Source: Pseudarthrobacter sp. NamB4 (lineage in GTDB: Bacteria > Actinomycetota > Actinomycetes > Actinomycetales > Micrococcaceae). From it: a DNA stretch of 64,000 nt. Both the position numbers and the translations under genes were made by a program. The stretch spans positions 1 to 64,000 of the forward strand of contig NZ_VAHM01000002.1 of NCBI RefSeq assembly GCF_005796185.1. The letters run 5' to 3'. Below are positions 43,938 to 53,614 of this stretch, in pieces (positions within the stretch are counted from its first letter, which is position 1; every line of letters begins with the position of its first letter). Below the pieces are notes generated by a model. The model was given only the letters and a program-made list of their open reading frames with translations, searched no databases and was not told the DNA's origin.

Positions 43938-45131
43938 TCAGACCTTCTGCCACTGGCTGGCATTGGCGGCACTGGATTCCACCGCCGCGAGGACCCGCTG
44001 GACCTGCAGGGCGTCCGCGAAGGATGGTTCCGGCTGCCGGCCCTCACCGATGGCCGTGACGAGGTCCACCACCTGGTGCGTGAAGCCGTGCTCGTAGCCC
44101 AGCCAATGGCCCGTGGGCCACCAGTTGCCGACGTAGGGGTGCTCGGGCTCCGTCACGTAAATCCGCCGGAAGCCGGCATCGGGGGATTCAGCGGCGTCGT
44201 AGAAGTTCAAGACGTTCATGTCCTCAAAGTCAAAGGCCAGGGAGCCCTTGGTGCCGTTGACCTCCAGGCGCATCGCGTTCTTCCGGCCCAGCGCGTACCG
44301 CGTTGCTTCAAAGACGCCTATGGTGCCCGTGGAGCCGGTGCTGCCGTCGAACTTTGCGCTGAAGATCGCCGCGTCATCAACGGTGACCGCTCCACGGGGC
44401 GCGTCACTGCTGATGTCCCCGTGGCCGCCGAGCCCCACCATTTCGCCCGCCAGCGGCCGCTCAGTGACAAACGTTTCGAGCAGTGCGGACACGCCGCTGA
44501 TGTTCTGGCCCGTAACCCACTGGGCCGCATCAATGCTGTGTGCTCCGATGTCCCCCAGCGAACCGGACCCGGACTTGCTCTTGTCCAGCCGCCAGGTCAT
44601 CGGGGCGTTGGCATCTGTCAGCCAGTCCTGCAGGTACTGGGCCCGTACGTGGCGGATGTCGCCGAGCCGGCCCTGTTCAACGAACCGCTTGGCCAGTGCC
44701 AGCGCAGGGGTGCGGCGGTAGCTGAAGCCGCACATTGACCTGATGCCCTGCTTGGCGGCAGTTTCCGCCGCCAGTGTCATCCTTTCCGCTTCCTCCACCG
44801 AGTTCGCCAGCGGCTTCTCGCACAGAACGTGTTTGCCTGCCTCAAGGGCTGCGATGGCAATCTCGGCATGGGTGTTGCCGGGCGTGCAGATGTCGATGAG
44901 GTCGATGTCGTCCCGCTCGAGCAGGCGGCGCCAGTCAGTCTCGACAGATTCCCAGCCGAGCTTGTCGGCCGCGGCGCGTGCACCCTCGGCGTTGCGGCCG
45001 GCGACGGCGGTGAGCTCCGGCTGCAGCGGCAGGTCGAAGAACCGGGGCGCCGTGCGCCAGGCGTGGGAGTGGGCTGCACCCATGAAGGCATAGCCCACCA
45101 TGCCAACCCGCAGGGGCTTTGCGGTGGTCAT
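43938..45131 (-). CDS. Gfo/Idh/MocA-family oxidoreductase (first of two)
   Basis: A 397-residue enzyme. The nucleotide loop is [18 protein letters not shown], the EKP motif is [16 protein letters not shown], the substrate-domain start is [19 protein letters not shown], and the family segment [16 protein letters not shown] has the Asp/His pair of the active site. It is longer than the second oxidoreductase of the operon and the two are not close copies. ATG 45131 follows GAAAGGA. It is expected to act on the sugar imported by the upstream transporter. Confidence 0.88.
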   Translation of the reverse strand: MTTAKPLRVGMVGYAFMGAAHSHAWRTAPRFFDLPLQPELTAVAGRNAEGARAAADKLGWESVETDWRRLLERDDIDLIDICTPGNTHAEIAIAALEAGKHVLCEKPLANSVEEAERMTLAAETAAKQGIRSMCGFSYRRTPALALAKRFVEQGRLGDIRHVRAQYLQDWLTDANAPMTWRLDKSKSGSGSLGDIGAHSIDAAQWVTGQNISGVSALLETFVTERPLAGEMVGLGGHGDISSDAPRGAVTVDDAAIFSAKFDGSTGSTGTIGVFEATRYALGRKNAMRLEVNGTKGSLAFDFEDMNVLNFYDAAESPDAGFRRIYVTEPEHPYVGNWWPTGHWLGYEHGFTHQVVDLVTAIGEGRQPEPSFADALQVQRVLAAVESSAANASQWQKV

Positions 45132-45145
45132 ATGAATGTTCCTTT

Positions 45146-46051
45146 CTATTTGCTGAAGCCGGCGGTGAGGCCGCTGAGCAGCTGGCGGCGGCCGACGACG
45201 TAGAGCACCAGGATGGGCAGCGTGCTCAGCATCACCGAGGCGAGAACGGCCGGGATGTTGACGCTGTACTCGCCCTGGAAGGTCCACAACGCGAGGGGCA
45301 GGACGCGCAGGTCGGGGCTCTGGGTGAGGACTAGCGGAAGCAGGAACCCGTTCCAGACGTGCAGGCCGTTGTAGATGGCGACGGTCACGATCGCCGGACG
45401 GGTCAGCGGGAGGGCCAGCCGCCACATGATCTGCCACTCGCTGCAGCCGTCCAGCCGCATCGATTCGAACAGTTCGTTCGGCACGTCGCGGATGAAGTTG
45501 GACAGGATCAGCACCGTCAGCGGGATGGCGAAGGCAATGGACGGCAGTATCAGAGCCAGCAGGCTGTCGTACAGGTTCAGCCGGATGATCATCAGGTAGA
45601 TCGGAATGATCGTTGCCTGGAGCGGAATCGCCAGGCCCATCAGGAACATCCCGTTGACCACTTTGAGGAACCGGCCGCTGCCCCGGACGATGGCGAAGGA
45701 GGCCATGAACGAAATCAGCACCGCGGGGGCCACGGCACCGATGGTGACGATGGCACTGTTCATGAAGTACCTGGCGAAATTCGCCTCAATCACCAGCTGG
45801 TAGTTCTCCAGCGTGGGCGAGGTGGGAAGAGCCAAAGGGTTTTGGCCGAAGTAGCCTTCCTGCGTCTTCAGGCTGGTGATCACGACGTAATACACCGGGA
45901 TGATGATGATGGCCAACCAGAGCCAGCCGCCCAGCCCTGCAGGGATGTTGAGCCGCCGCAGCCTGGAGCCCAGGCCGCGTGTGCGGGCTGCGGAGTTGGC
46001 GGGCGAGCCGGCCCTGGCTTCCTCCGTGCTGGTGTTCAAGACGGTACTCAC
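45146..46051 (-). CDS. sugar ABC transporter permease (MalG type)
   Basis: A 301-residue inner-membrane permease of the carbohydrate uptake-1 family. Six helices follow a basic N-terminus (first: GGWLWLAIIIIPVYYVVITS). The EAA-like coupling loop is SMRLDGCSEWQIMWRLALPL. A GTG start directly after the upstream permease stop gives tight coupling. It pairs with the other permease; no ATPase gene is in the cluster, so a shared MsiK-like ATPase elsewhere is likely. Confidence 0.9.
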   Translation of the reverse strand: MSTVLNTSTEEARAGSPANSAARTRGLGSRLRRLNIPAGLGGWLWLAIIIIPVYYVVITSLKTQEGYFGQNPLALPTSPTLENYQLVIEANFARYFMNSAIVTIGAVAPAVLISFMASFAIVRGSGRFLKVVNGMFLMGLAIPLQATIIPIYLMIIRLNLYDSLLALILPSIAFAIPLTVLILSNFIRDVPNELFESMRLDGCSEWQIMWRLALPLTRPAIVTVAIYNGLHVWNGFLLPLVLTQSPDLRVLPLALWTFQGEYSVNIPAVLASVMLSTLPILVLYVVGRRQLLSGLTAGFSK

Positions 46052-46052
46052 G

Positions 46053-46988
46053 CTACAGACCTTCCAACTGGCTGCCCTGCTTGTCCTTGCCTCCAAGGCG
46101 CTGGAGGAGCAAGGCAAGGGCAAGGCCGATGACTACGAGAATGACGGCGATGACGCTCGCCGGGCCCATCAGGTTGGCCCGGAAGCCCCGCAGGTACATG
46201 TCCAGGGCCAGAATCCGGGTGGAGTTTCCGGGCCCGCCGCCGGTGAGAACGAAGATCAGGTCGAAGTACGTCAATGAGCCCACCACCATCAGGGTGGACG
46301 AGGTGATGATGGTGTACTTCAACTGGGGCAGGGTGATGTGGAAGAACTGCTTGATGGTACCCGCGCCGTCGATCTCCGCAGCCTCGTACAGGGACTTCGG
46401 GATCTGCCGCACGCCGCCCTGGTAGATCAGCGTATGGAACGGCACGAACTGCCAGGCGATCACAAAGATGACCAGGCCCAGGGCCAGGTGCGGAACACCC
46501 AGCCAGTCCTGTGCCAGGAAGGGCAGTCCAAGGCCGGTGGCAAGGCCGAAGTTCGGATCCAGCAGCGCCTTGAAGGCAATGGCCACCGCAGCTGAGGAGA
46601 GCAGCAGGGGCAGGAAGTACAGCACCGCCAGGGCGGCCCGGTAGCGCTGGCTTCCTGCGGTGAAGACCCCCAGGAGGAGGCTGATCGGAGTCTGGACGAG
46701 CCAGGAGGCGATCATGATCAGGAAGGTCAGCCCCAGGGCGTTGTACAGCCCTGGGTCCGCGAGCACCGAGAACCAGTTGTCCATTCCCGCCAGCCCGATG
46801 GAGCCGATGCCGTCCCAGTTGGCGAAGCTCAGGATGAACACGCCCGCCAGCGGCACCACGGCGAAGACCAGGAAGAAGAACAAGGCGGGCACGGTCAGCC
46901 ACGCAAGCGCGGCCTTGCGCTTTTCAGTCTGTTGGGACTCGCCCCTGCTGACAGCAGTGCGGGGCGAAGTGGAGACAGTGTTACTCAT
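46053..46988 (-). CDS. sugar ABC transporter permease (MalF type)
   Basis: A 311-residue permease with six predicted helices, beginning LAWLTVPALFFFLVFAVVPL after a charged N-terminus. The coupling loop is SLYEAAEIDGAGTIKQFFHI, the EAA motif. It overlaps the binding-protein gene by four bases and is followed after one base by the second permease. Confidence 0.9.
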   Translation of the reverse strand: MSNTVSTSPRTAVSRGESQQTEKRKAALAWLTVPALFFFLVFAVVPLAGVFILSFANWDGIGSIGLAGMDNWFSVLADPGLYNALGLTFLIMIASWLVQTPISLLLGVFTAGSQRYRAALAVLYFLPLLLSSAAVAIAFKALLDPNFGLATGLGLPFLAQDWLGVPHLALGLVIFVIAWQFVPFHTLIYQGGVRQIPKSLYEAAEIDGAGTIKQFFHITLPQLKYTIITSSTLMVVGSLTYFDLIFVLTGGGPGNSTRILALDMYLRGFRANLMGPASVIAVILVVIGLALALLLQRLGGKDKQGSQLEGL

Positions 46989-48313
46989 TTTCCGAGGGTG
47001 GCATTCATGTTCTCGGCGAACTGCTGCGGGGTGATCGACTTCAGGAACAACTGGTCGATGTTGTTCAGCAGGGCCTCGGCGGCGGTGGGGCTGAGAGCCT
47101 GGTCCCAGGACTGCTGGAAGTTCGGTGCGTTCTTGGCCAGGTCGTAGACGAAGTTCAGGAACTCCTTGTCCTCGGACGTGTTCAGCTTGTCCTCGATGCC
47201 GTTGACAATGGGAACGGACCCGGAGGCGATGTAGGTGTCAATGACCGTCTCGGTCAGGATGCCGTCCTTGAAGAACTTCTTCGCCGACTCCTTCTCCTGG
47301 TCTGTGGCCTTGGAGGAGATTGACATGTACTGCGCGGGGTTTCCGACCCCGTTCTTGGGGTCGCCCTTGCCGCCGGCAACGGTGGGGAAGTGGACGAAGC
47401 CCAGTTTTCCGCTTTGGACGAAGTTCTGGCCGCCCTTCTTCATGGCGCCGTAGGTCCAGGAGCCGTGCAGCATCATGGCTGCCTTGCCCGTGAAGAGCAG
47501 GGCCTGGTCAGCGTTGGAGTCGGCGGCGATCGAGGAGAAGCCCTTGATAAAGCCTTCCGCTGAGACGAGTTCCTGAATCTTGGTGCCCGTCTCGATGACC
47601 GCCGGATCCAGCCAGGCATCGGGCTTGCCTTCGAAGATGGCGTTGAAGACCTCGTGGCCGCCGATGCGGTCCAGCAGGTATTCAAGCCACATCATGGAGG
47701 TCCAGCGTGACTGGCCACCGAGCGAGAAGGGGGCGACGCCCATGTCGTTGAAGGTCTTGACCAGCGACATGACGTCGTCCCAGGTCTTGGGCGGCTGTGC
47801 GCCTGCCTTTTCGAACAGCTCCTTGTTGTAGAACAGGACAATGGGGGCGACGTACTGGTTGGGCAGGGCGTAAATCTTCCCGTCCACGGTTGCTGCGCCG
47901 AAGGAGGACGGGAAGAACTTTTCCTTCAGGTCCTTGTTCTCCTCAAACCAGCTGGTCAGGTCCTCCACCTGGTTTGCCTCGGCGTAGGTCTTCAAGGTGC
48001 CGCCGCCCCAGCCGTAGATGATGGTGGGGGCCTGGCCGGCACCGATGGCGGTCTTGATCTTGGTCTTGTACGCGTCGTTCTGGAAGTACGTCACGGAAAT
48101 CTTGTTGTCCGGGTTTGCCGAATTGAAGGTGTCCACGGCCTTCTGCATGGTGGTCTGGTTCGGCTCGCCGGAGAGGTACCACATGCTGGCGCCCCCGCCG
48201 CCACTGGCCGTGCCCGGTCCGGATGTCCCGCAGGCGCTGGTGGCCGCGACGGCGAAGGGGGTGAGGGCGGCAAGTGCGAGGAAAGAGCGGCGGGAGGTCT
48301 GGGGCTGCTTCAT
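46985..48313 (-). CDS. sugar ABC transporter binding lipoprotein
   Basis: A 442-residue family-1 extracellular solute-binding protein. The signal peptide has a twin-arginine-like SRRSFLALAA and a lipobox ending ATSAC, so it is a membrane-anchored lipoprotein probably exported folded. The mature part has FNSANPDNKISVTYF and IYALPNQYVAPIVLFYNKELFE, typical of ligand-binding lobes for oligosaccharides. It is the first gene of the leftward operon. The upstream region has palindromes likely bound by the divergent LacI regulator. Confidence 0.9.
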   Translation of the reverse strand: MKQPQTSRRSFLALAALTPFAVAATSACGTSGPGTASGGGGASMWYLSGEPNQTTMQKAVDTFNSANPDNKISVTYFQNDAYKTKIKTAIGAGQAPTIIYGWGGGTLKTYAEANQVEDLTSWFEENKDLKEKFFPSSFGAATVDGKIYALPNQYVAPIVLFYNKELFEKAGAQPPKTWDDVMSLVKTFNDMGVAPFSLGGQSRWTSMMWLEYLLDRIGGHEVFNAIFEGKPDAWLDPAVIETGTKIQELVSAEGFIKGFSSIAADSNADQALLFTGKAAMMLHGSWTYGAMKKGGQNFVQSGKLGFVHFPTVAGGKGDPKNGVGNPAQYMSISSKATDQEKESAKKFFKDGILTETVIDTYIASGSVPIVNGIEDKLNTSEDKEFLNFVYDLAKNAPNFQQSWDQALSPTAAEALLNNIDQLFLKSITPQQFAENMNATLGK

Positions 48314-48373
48314 TGCTTCTCCATCTGGAATTTGCTTCTTTGCAAGTATCGGAGCCGTGGCTCCGCTCCACTT

Positions 48374-48389
48374 TTCGAAATATTTCGAA
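48374..48389. promoter_or_regulatory. LacI-type operator of the sugar operon
   Basis: TTCGAAATATTTCGAA is a perfect 16-base palindrome 60 bases before the binding-protein ATG. A related element, TTTCCGAAAGATTCGAAAG, lies at 48527, just before the divergent LacI ATG. Two alike sites flanking the divergent promoters fit control by that repressor. Confidence 0.65.
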
Positions 48390-48557
48390 CCTGTGGTTTA
48401 GGTCACTCTCTAAACTAAAGCCGCTTAAACCGCCGCGGTCAAGAGGAAGCGCGCACAATTTTTGGTCAACCTTTCAGCGACTCGAACCCCTCTTGACGCT
48501 TGAAGCAGGCATGGACAGAATGAGATTTCCGAAAGATTCGAAAGATTGCGATCGCGA

Positions 48558-49607
48558 ATGACAACCAAAACGCCACACCGGACCAAGCCGACGCTCGCCT
48601 CGGTGGCGCGGCAGGCCGGCGTCTCGGCGCCCACAGTTTCCAAAGTGGTGAACGGCAGGGACGATGTTGCCCCTGAAACCCGGGCCCGCATCCTGGCCGC
48701 GCTGGAGCAGTCCGGCTACCAGTCACCCCAGCTGCGGCGGCCGGCGGCGGATACCGGCACCGTTGTTGAGGTGGTGATCGACGTGCTCGACTCGGCCTAC
48801 ATGATTGAGGTCCTCAACGGGATACTGCAGTTCGCCGCAGGCGCCGACGTGGAGATCCTGGTCAGTGTCACTGGCCGTGGGAACCCCAGCCTGCCCAGCC
48901 CCGAGCGCCGCGCCCAGCGCATGCTGGACGAGGGCAGGGCGGGGATGATCGTGGTGACCTCCGCTTTCAGCGAGGCGCAACTGCAGGCGTTCCGGCGCCG
49001 CAAGATTCCCGTCGTCGTCATCGATCCGCTCAACCCGCCTTCGGCTGATGTGGTCAGCGTGGGAGCCACTAACTGGGCCGGCGGCAAGGCCGCTACGGAA
49101 CACCTGCTGGACCTGGGGCACCGCCGCATCGCGTACATTGGCGGAATCGAGAACGCCGAGTGCAACCAGGCGCGGCTGCATGGCTACATGGCGGCCCTGA
49201 TGGCCCGCGGCGTCACGGTGGATCCGCGGTACATCGTTTCGGGCGGCAGGTTCCGGCGGGAAAGCGGTGTTGCCGGGTTCCAGGAGCTGCTCAAACTTGA
49301 CCAGCTGCCCACGGCAATTTTTGCGGGCAGCGACACCATCGCACTGGGCGTCCTCAGCGAAGCCGGCCGCCATGGTGTCAGGGTTCCCGAGGACCTCAGC
49401 CTGATCGGCTTTGACGGCACCAAGCAGGGCGCCGAATCCGTCCCTTCGCTCAGCTCCGTAGCCCAGCCGCTGGAGGAAATGGGGCGCGCGGCACTGCGGT
49501 CAGTGCTGCGCCAGGCCGACGGCGAATTCCCCGATTCCCACCGGGTGGAACTTGCCACCCACCTCATAGTCCGCGACTCCACCGCGCCTCCGGCAACCGT
49601 TGACTAG
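48558..49607 (+). CDS. LacI-family repressor of the sugar operon
   Basis: A 349-residue regulator. The helix-turn-helix is TLASVARQAGVSAPTVSKVV with hinge EQSGYQSPQLRR, followed by a periplasmic-binding-like sugar domain (GMIVVTSAF, FAGSDTIALGVLSEAGRHGV, and LIGFDGTK). It is divergent from the ABC operon. The GTxVEVVIDVLDSAYMIEVL segment replaces the more common start of the effector domain. The effector is likely the imported sugar or its keto form. Confidence 0.88.
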   Translation: MTTKTPHRTKPTLASVARQAGVSAPTVSKVVNGRDDVAPETRARILAALEQSGYQSPQLRRPAADTGTVVEVVIDVLDSAYMIEVLNGILQFAAGADVEILVSVTGRGNPSLPSPERRAQRMLDEGRAGMIVVTSAFSEAQLQAFRRRKIPVVVIDPLNPPSADVVSVGATNWAGGKAATEHLLDLGHRRIAYIGGIENAECNQARLHGYMAALMARGVTVDPRYIVSGGRFRRESGVAGFQELLKLDQLPTAIFAGSDTIALGVLSEAGRHGVRVPEDLSLIGFDGTKQGAESVPSLSSVAQPLEEMGRAALRSVLRQADGEFPDSHRVELATHLIVRDSTAPPATVD

Positions 49608-49623
49608 AAATGAAGCCGCAACG

Positions 49624-50808
49624 ATGAAAATCACCAATCTCGACACCGTCGTCGTCGATTTTTACCGGACAAACCTCATCTTCGTCCGACTGAACACCGA
49701 TGCCGGCATCACTGGCGTCGCCGAGGCAACCCTTGAGGGACAGGAACACGCCGTCCTCGGCGCCGTCGCGATCCTTGCCGACGCCGTGCGCGGCAAGGAC
49801 CCCACAAGAATTTCCCAGATCATCTACGAACTTAACCGCGATGCCTACTGGCGCGGTGGGCCCGTGACGATGACAGCGCTCAGCGCCCTTGAAATGGCGA
49901 TGTGGGATGTGTCCGCGCGCGCCCTCGGTGTGCCGGTCCACCGCATGCTGGGCGGGCAGGTCCGGGACAGGGTCCGCGCCTACGCCAACGGCTGGTTCTC
50001 AGGAGCCACATGCCCGGAGGACTTCGCCGAGGCTGCTCTGCAGACGGTTGCCCAGGGTTTCCGCGGACTCAAATGGGACCCCTTCGAAGCGGCAGACCTC
50101 ACGCTCGGGCCGGGCGACCTGCACCGGATGCTGGAGCCTGTTGCCGCCGTCCGGGACGCTGTTGGCGATGATGTGGAGCTGTTCATCGAAGGGCATGGCA
50201 GGTTCGACGTCCCCACTGCCATCCGTGTGGCACGGGAACTTGAGCAGTTCCAGCCGGTGTTCTTCGAAGAGCCGTGCCCGCCGGACGGGATCGACGCGCT
50301 GATTGAGGTCCGCTCCAAGTCTCCCGTGCCGATTGCGGCAGGGGAGCGGTGGTTCGGGCGGAGCACTTTCGTCCCCGTCCTCGCCAGGAACGCCGTTGAC
50401 TTCATCCAGCCGGACGTCACCCACGCCGGCGGCCTGCTGGAACTGTCCTTCATCTCCACTCTGGCCGCCGCCCACTACATACCGTTCGCACCCCACAACC
50501 CCAGCGGCCCCCTCAGTACTGCCGCAACCCTGCAGCTTGGCGCCGCGCTGCCCAACTTCCGGTATCTGGAAATCATGGCCACCGACGTGCCCTGGCGCAG
50601 TGAAATATCCAACGAGCGCCTCCAGCTGACGGAGGACGGCGACGTGCTCATCCCTGAAGGTCCAGGCCTGGGCATCGACCTCGATTTCGACGCGATGGCC
50701 GAGCACCCTTTCACGCCCCATCCCATGCGGATCTTCACGGACGCCGTCGCCGACATCCGCCCGCCGGACGCTCGCTCCTACTTTAACCTCGAGCCCGTGT
50801 GGGGCTAG
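49624..50808 (+). CDS. enolase-superfamily sugar-acid dehydratase (mandelate-racemase-like)
   Basis: A 394-residue enzyme. The capping domain begins KITNLDTVVVDFYRTN. The barrel has the Lys segment QGFRGLKWDPFEAADL, the metal-ligand/acid-base segment FIEGHGRFDVPTA (near residue 190), then FFEEPCPPDGIDAL, IAAGERWFGR and the DFIQPDVTHAGG strand, ending with HNPSGPLSTAA. The GHGR pattern places it near the D-galactonate/D-gluconate dehydratases. The start is 16 bases after the LacI stop. It may dehydrate a sugar acid made by the neighbouring oxidoreductases. Confidence 0.85.
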   Translation: MKITNLDTVVVDFYRTNLIFVRLNTDAGITGVAEATLEGQEHAVLGAVAILADAVRGKDPTRISQIIYELNRDAYWRGGPVTMTALSALEMAMWDVSARALGVPVHRMLGGQVRDRVRAYANGWFSGATCPEDFAEAALQTVAQGFRGLKWDPFEAADLTLGPGDLHRMLEPVAAVRDAVGDDVELFIEGHGRFDVPTAIRVARELEQFQPVFFEEPCPPDGIDALIEVRSKSPVPIAAGERWFGRSTFVPVLARNAVDFIQPDVTHAGGLLELSFISTLAAAHYIPFAPHNPSGPLSTAATLQLGAALPNFRYLEIMATDVPWRSEISNERLQLTEDGDVLIPEGPGLGIDLDFDAMAEHPFTPHPMRIFTDAVADIRPPDARSYFNLEPVWG

Positions 50809-51644
50809 CTGCCGACGGCCAGGAGCCGTTGGATCTGCTCCGCGGCGTCACTGTCCGGAGCGGGCGTATAGACCACGATATGGAGATCGGGCCGGTCCGA
50901 GGGCGAGACCTGGTGGTGCTCCAGCCTCAGGACGCCCACTGAGGGGTGGCGGAACAGCCGCTCGCGGGATTCGAAGCCCAGGATGTCGTACCGGTCCCAG
51001 CCTTCCTTGAACTCCGGGCTCGTTTCCTTGAGCCGCTCCACCTGGTACGACACGTCAGGATCGCCGAGCCTCTGCCCGGCTTCTGCCCTGAATTCCGCCA
51101 AGAACCGCCTGCTGGTGACGTCCCAGTCGGGGAGCAGTTCCTTCACATACGGGTCGGTAAAGACGAGCCACAACAGGTTCCGCTCGGGTGCGGCGACCTT
51201 GGCGATGTTGGGATACAGGGCGGCGTAGGCCCGGTTCCACCCCATGACGCTCCAGTCCGGGGCCAAGGCGAAGGCCGGATTGGGGCCCAGGGCGTTGAGG
51301 AGGCGTTGGATGTGCGCCGGCGCATCGGCAGCCTCCGGACGCGCAGAAACAGGCGCAGAATAACCGCCCAGCGACAGGATGTAGGAACGCCCGGTCTCCG
51401 AAAGGTGCAGGGTCCGGGCCACGGCCTCCAGCACCTCGCGTGAAGGCCTGATGTCCCGGCCCTGCTCAAGCCAGGTGTACCAAGTGACACTGACTCCGGA
51501 CAGGAAGGCCACTTCCTCCCGCCGCAGCCCCCGTTCCCGCCGTCGGGCCACCGGCGGCAAGGCGTACTCGGATCTCAGCGCCTGGTCGCGGCGTGCCCGC
51601 AGGTAAAGACCCAGTTCCTTGCGCTTCTCGCCCGCCTCTTTCAC
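50805..51644 (-). CDS. XRE-type regulator with MmyB-like ligand domain
   Basis: A 279-residue regulator. The N-terminal helix-turn-helix includes RGLRREEVAFLSGVSVTWYT and LEQGRDIRPSREVL. The MmyB-like PAS-fold domain follows (NPAFALAPDWSVMGWNRAYA and NLLWLVFTDPYVKELLPDW) and ends HHQVSPSDRPDLHIVVYTP. This family senses small hydrophobic ligands. I preferred GTG 51644 over a start 12 bases upstream because GGAG precedes it. It overlaps the 3' end of the convergent dehydratase and is divergent from ilvD. Confidence 0.8.
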   Translation of the reverse strand: MKEAGEKRKELGLYLRARRDQALRSEYALPPVARRRERGLRREEVAFLSGVSVTWYTWLEQGRDIRPSREVLEAVARTLHLSETGRSYILSLGGYSAPVSARPEAADAPAHIQRLLNALGPNPAFALAPDWSVMGWNRAYAALYPNIAKVAAPERNLLWLVFTDPYVKELLPDWDVTSRRFLAEFRAEAGQRLGDPDVSYQVERLKETSPEFKEGWDRYDILGFESRERLFRHPSVGVLRLEHHQVSPSDRPDLHIVVYTPAPDSDAAEQIQRLLAVGS

Positions 51645-51654
51645 GTTCTCCAAC

Positions 51655-51683
51655 ACTAGTACCGTGGTACTCCTGCTACTAGT
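51655..51683. promoter_or_regulatory. palindromic site between the XRE gene and ilvD
   Basis: AGTACCGTGGTACT (51658-51671) has perfect six-base arms around GT, and two ACTAGT hexamers (51655 and 51678) flank it. The location just upstream of the XRE start suits autoregulation. Confidence 0.5.
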
Positions 51684-51731
51684 ATCAGCACTGTCTTCCG
51701 CTGGCCGGGCAGGAACGGCAGGATCGGTACC

Positions 51732-53597
51732 ATGCCTCCTCTTCGTTCACGCACTGTCACCCACGGCCGCAACATGGCCGGCGCCCGCGCACTGCTGCGC
51801 GCCTCCGGCGTCGCCAACACGGACATCGGCAAGCCGATCATCGCCGTGGCCAACTCCTTCACGGAATTCGTCCCCGGCCACACCCACCTGGCCCCCGTGG
51901 GCCGGATCGTCTCCGATGCGATCCTCGCCGCCGGCGCCGTGCCGCGCGAGTTCAACACCATCGCCGTGGACGACGGCATCGCCATGGGCCACAGCGGCAT
52001 GCTTTATTCGCTGCCTTCCCGCGACCTGATCGCCGACTCCGTGGAGTACATGGTCAACGCACACTGTGCCGACGCACTGGTCTGCATCTCCAACTGCGAC
52101 AAGATCACCCCGGGCATGCTCATGGCCGCGCTGCGCCTGAACATCCCCACCGTGTTCGTCTCCGGCGGCCCCATGGAAGCCGGCCGAGTGACCCTGACCG
52201 ACGGCTCCGTGCGCTCCCTGGACCTGGTGAATGCGATCGCCGACGCCGTGGACGAGTCCATCTCCGATGAAGACATCAGCCTCATCGAAGAGAACGCCTG
52301 CCCCACCTGCGGCTCCTGCTCCGGCATGTTCACCGCCAACTCCATGAACTGCCTCACCGAGGCCATCGGCCTGTCCCTGCCGGGCAACGGCTCCGTGCTT
52401 GCCACCCACACAGCGCGCAAGGCGCTGTACGAGAAGGCCGGCTCCACCGTCGTCGAGCTGGTGAAGCGCTATTACGACGGCGACGACGACTCGGTGCTGC
52501 CGCGCTCCATCGCCACCGCCAAGGCCTTCGACAATGCCATGGCCCTGGACATCTCCATGGGCGGCTCCACCAACACCATCCTGCACCTGCTGGCCGCTGC
52601 GCAGGAGGCGGGCGTGGACTACGGCCTGGCCGAGATGGATGCCAAGTCCCGCCAGGTGCCCTGCCTGGCCAAGGTGGCCCCGAACGTCGCCAAGGACAAG
52701 ACCTACTACATGGAGGACGTGCACCGCGCCGGCGGCATTCCCGCCCTGCTGGGCGAGCTGAACCGCGGCGGGCTCCTGCACAAGGACGTCCACTCCGTGC
52801 ACTCCGCCGACCTGGACGGCTGGCTGGATGACTGGGATATCCGCGGCGGCAAGGCCAGCAAAGAGGCGAAGGCCTTGTGGCACGCCGCTCCCGGCGGAGT
52901 CCGCTCCTCCACAGCGTTCTCCCAGTCGAACGAGTGGACCTCCTTGGACACCGATGCGGCGGAGGGCTGCATCCGCTCCGTGGGACACGCCTACTCGAAG
53001 GACGGCGGGCTGGCCGTGCTCCGCGGCAACGTGGCCATCGACGGCGCCGTGGTGAAGACTGCCGGCGTGGACGAGTCCATCTGGACCTTCGAAGGCCCGG
53101 CCGTTGTGTGCGAGTCCCAGGACGAAGCCGTGGAAAAGATCCTGAACAAAACCGTCAAGGAAGGCGACGTGGTGGTCATCCGCTACGAAGGCCCCAGGGG
53201 CGGCCCGGGCATGCAGGAAATGCTTTACCCGACGTCGTTCCTCAAGGGCCGTGGCCTGGGCAAGAAGTGCGCCCTCATCACCGACGGCCGCTTCTCCGGC
53301 GGCACCTCCGGCCTGTCGATCGGGCACATCTCCCCGGAAGCTGCCTCCGGCGGCACCATCGCCCTGGTGGAGGACGGCGACATCATCAGCATCGACATCA
53401 CGCAGCGCTCCCTCCAGTTGCAGGTTTCCGACGAGGTCCTCGCCGAACGCCGCGAAAAACTGGAAGTCAACGGCGGTTACAAGGCCAAGAACCGGGACCG
53501 CCAGGTATCGCCGGCCCTGCGCGCCTACGCCGCGATGGCCCTGTCTGCAGATAAGGGTGCGGTGCGGGACGTGTCACTCGTGGAGAGCCTCGTCTAA
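51732..53597 (+). CDS. ilvD: dihydroxy-acid dehydratase
   Basis: A 621-residue IlvD/Edd-family enzyme making the 2-oxo acids of valine and isoleucine. The Fe-S cysteines are in [14 protein letters not shown] and [19 protein letters not shown], with [10 protein letters not shown] and the C-terminal [19 protein letters not shown]. Length matches bacterial IlvD rather than Edd. Sugar-acid dehydratases share this fold, but motif spacing favours the branched-chain enzyme. It is not with other ilv genes. Strong GC bias at third positions fits high expression. Confidence 0.92.
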   Translation: MPPLRSRTVTHGRNMAGARALLRASGVANTDIGKPIIAVANSFTEFVPGHTHLAPVGRIVSDAILAAGAVPREFNTIAVDDGIAMGHSGMLYSLPSRDLIADSVEYMVNAHCADALVCISNCDKITPGMLMAALRLNIPTVFVSGGPMEAGRVTLTDGSVRSLDLVNAIADAVDESISDEDISLIEENACPTCGSCSGMFTANSMNCLTEAIGLSLPGNGSVLATHTARKALYEKAGSTVVELVKRYYDGDDDSVLPRSIATAKAFDNAMALDISMGGSTNTILHLLAAAQEAGVDYGLAEMDAKSRQVPCLAKVAPNVAKDKTYYMEDVHRAGGIPALLGELNRGGLLHKDVHSVHSADLDGWLDDWDIRGGKASKEAKALWHAAPGGVRSSTAFSQSNEWTSLDTDAAEGCIRSVGHAYSKDGGLAVLRGNVAIDGAVVKTAGVDESIWTFEGPAVVCESQDEAVEKILNKTVKEGDVVVIRYEGPRGGPGMQEMLYPTSFLKGRGLGKKCALITDGRFSGGTSGLSIGHISPEAASGGTIALVEDGDIISIDITQRSLQLQVSDEVLAERREKLEVNGGYKAKNRDRQVSPALRAYAAMALSADKGAVRDVSLVESLV

Positions 53598-53614
53598 GGC
53601 TGCGCGCCAGCACC

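Noticed and set aside
51747..53327. A 526-codon minus-strand frame opposite ilvD
   Set aside because: Its Gly/His/Val-rich composition is typical of an antisense shadow and it matches no family.
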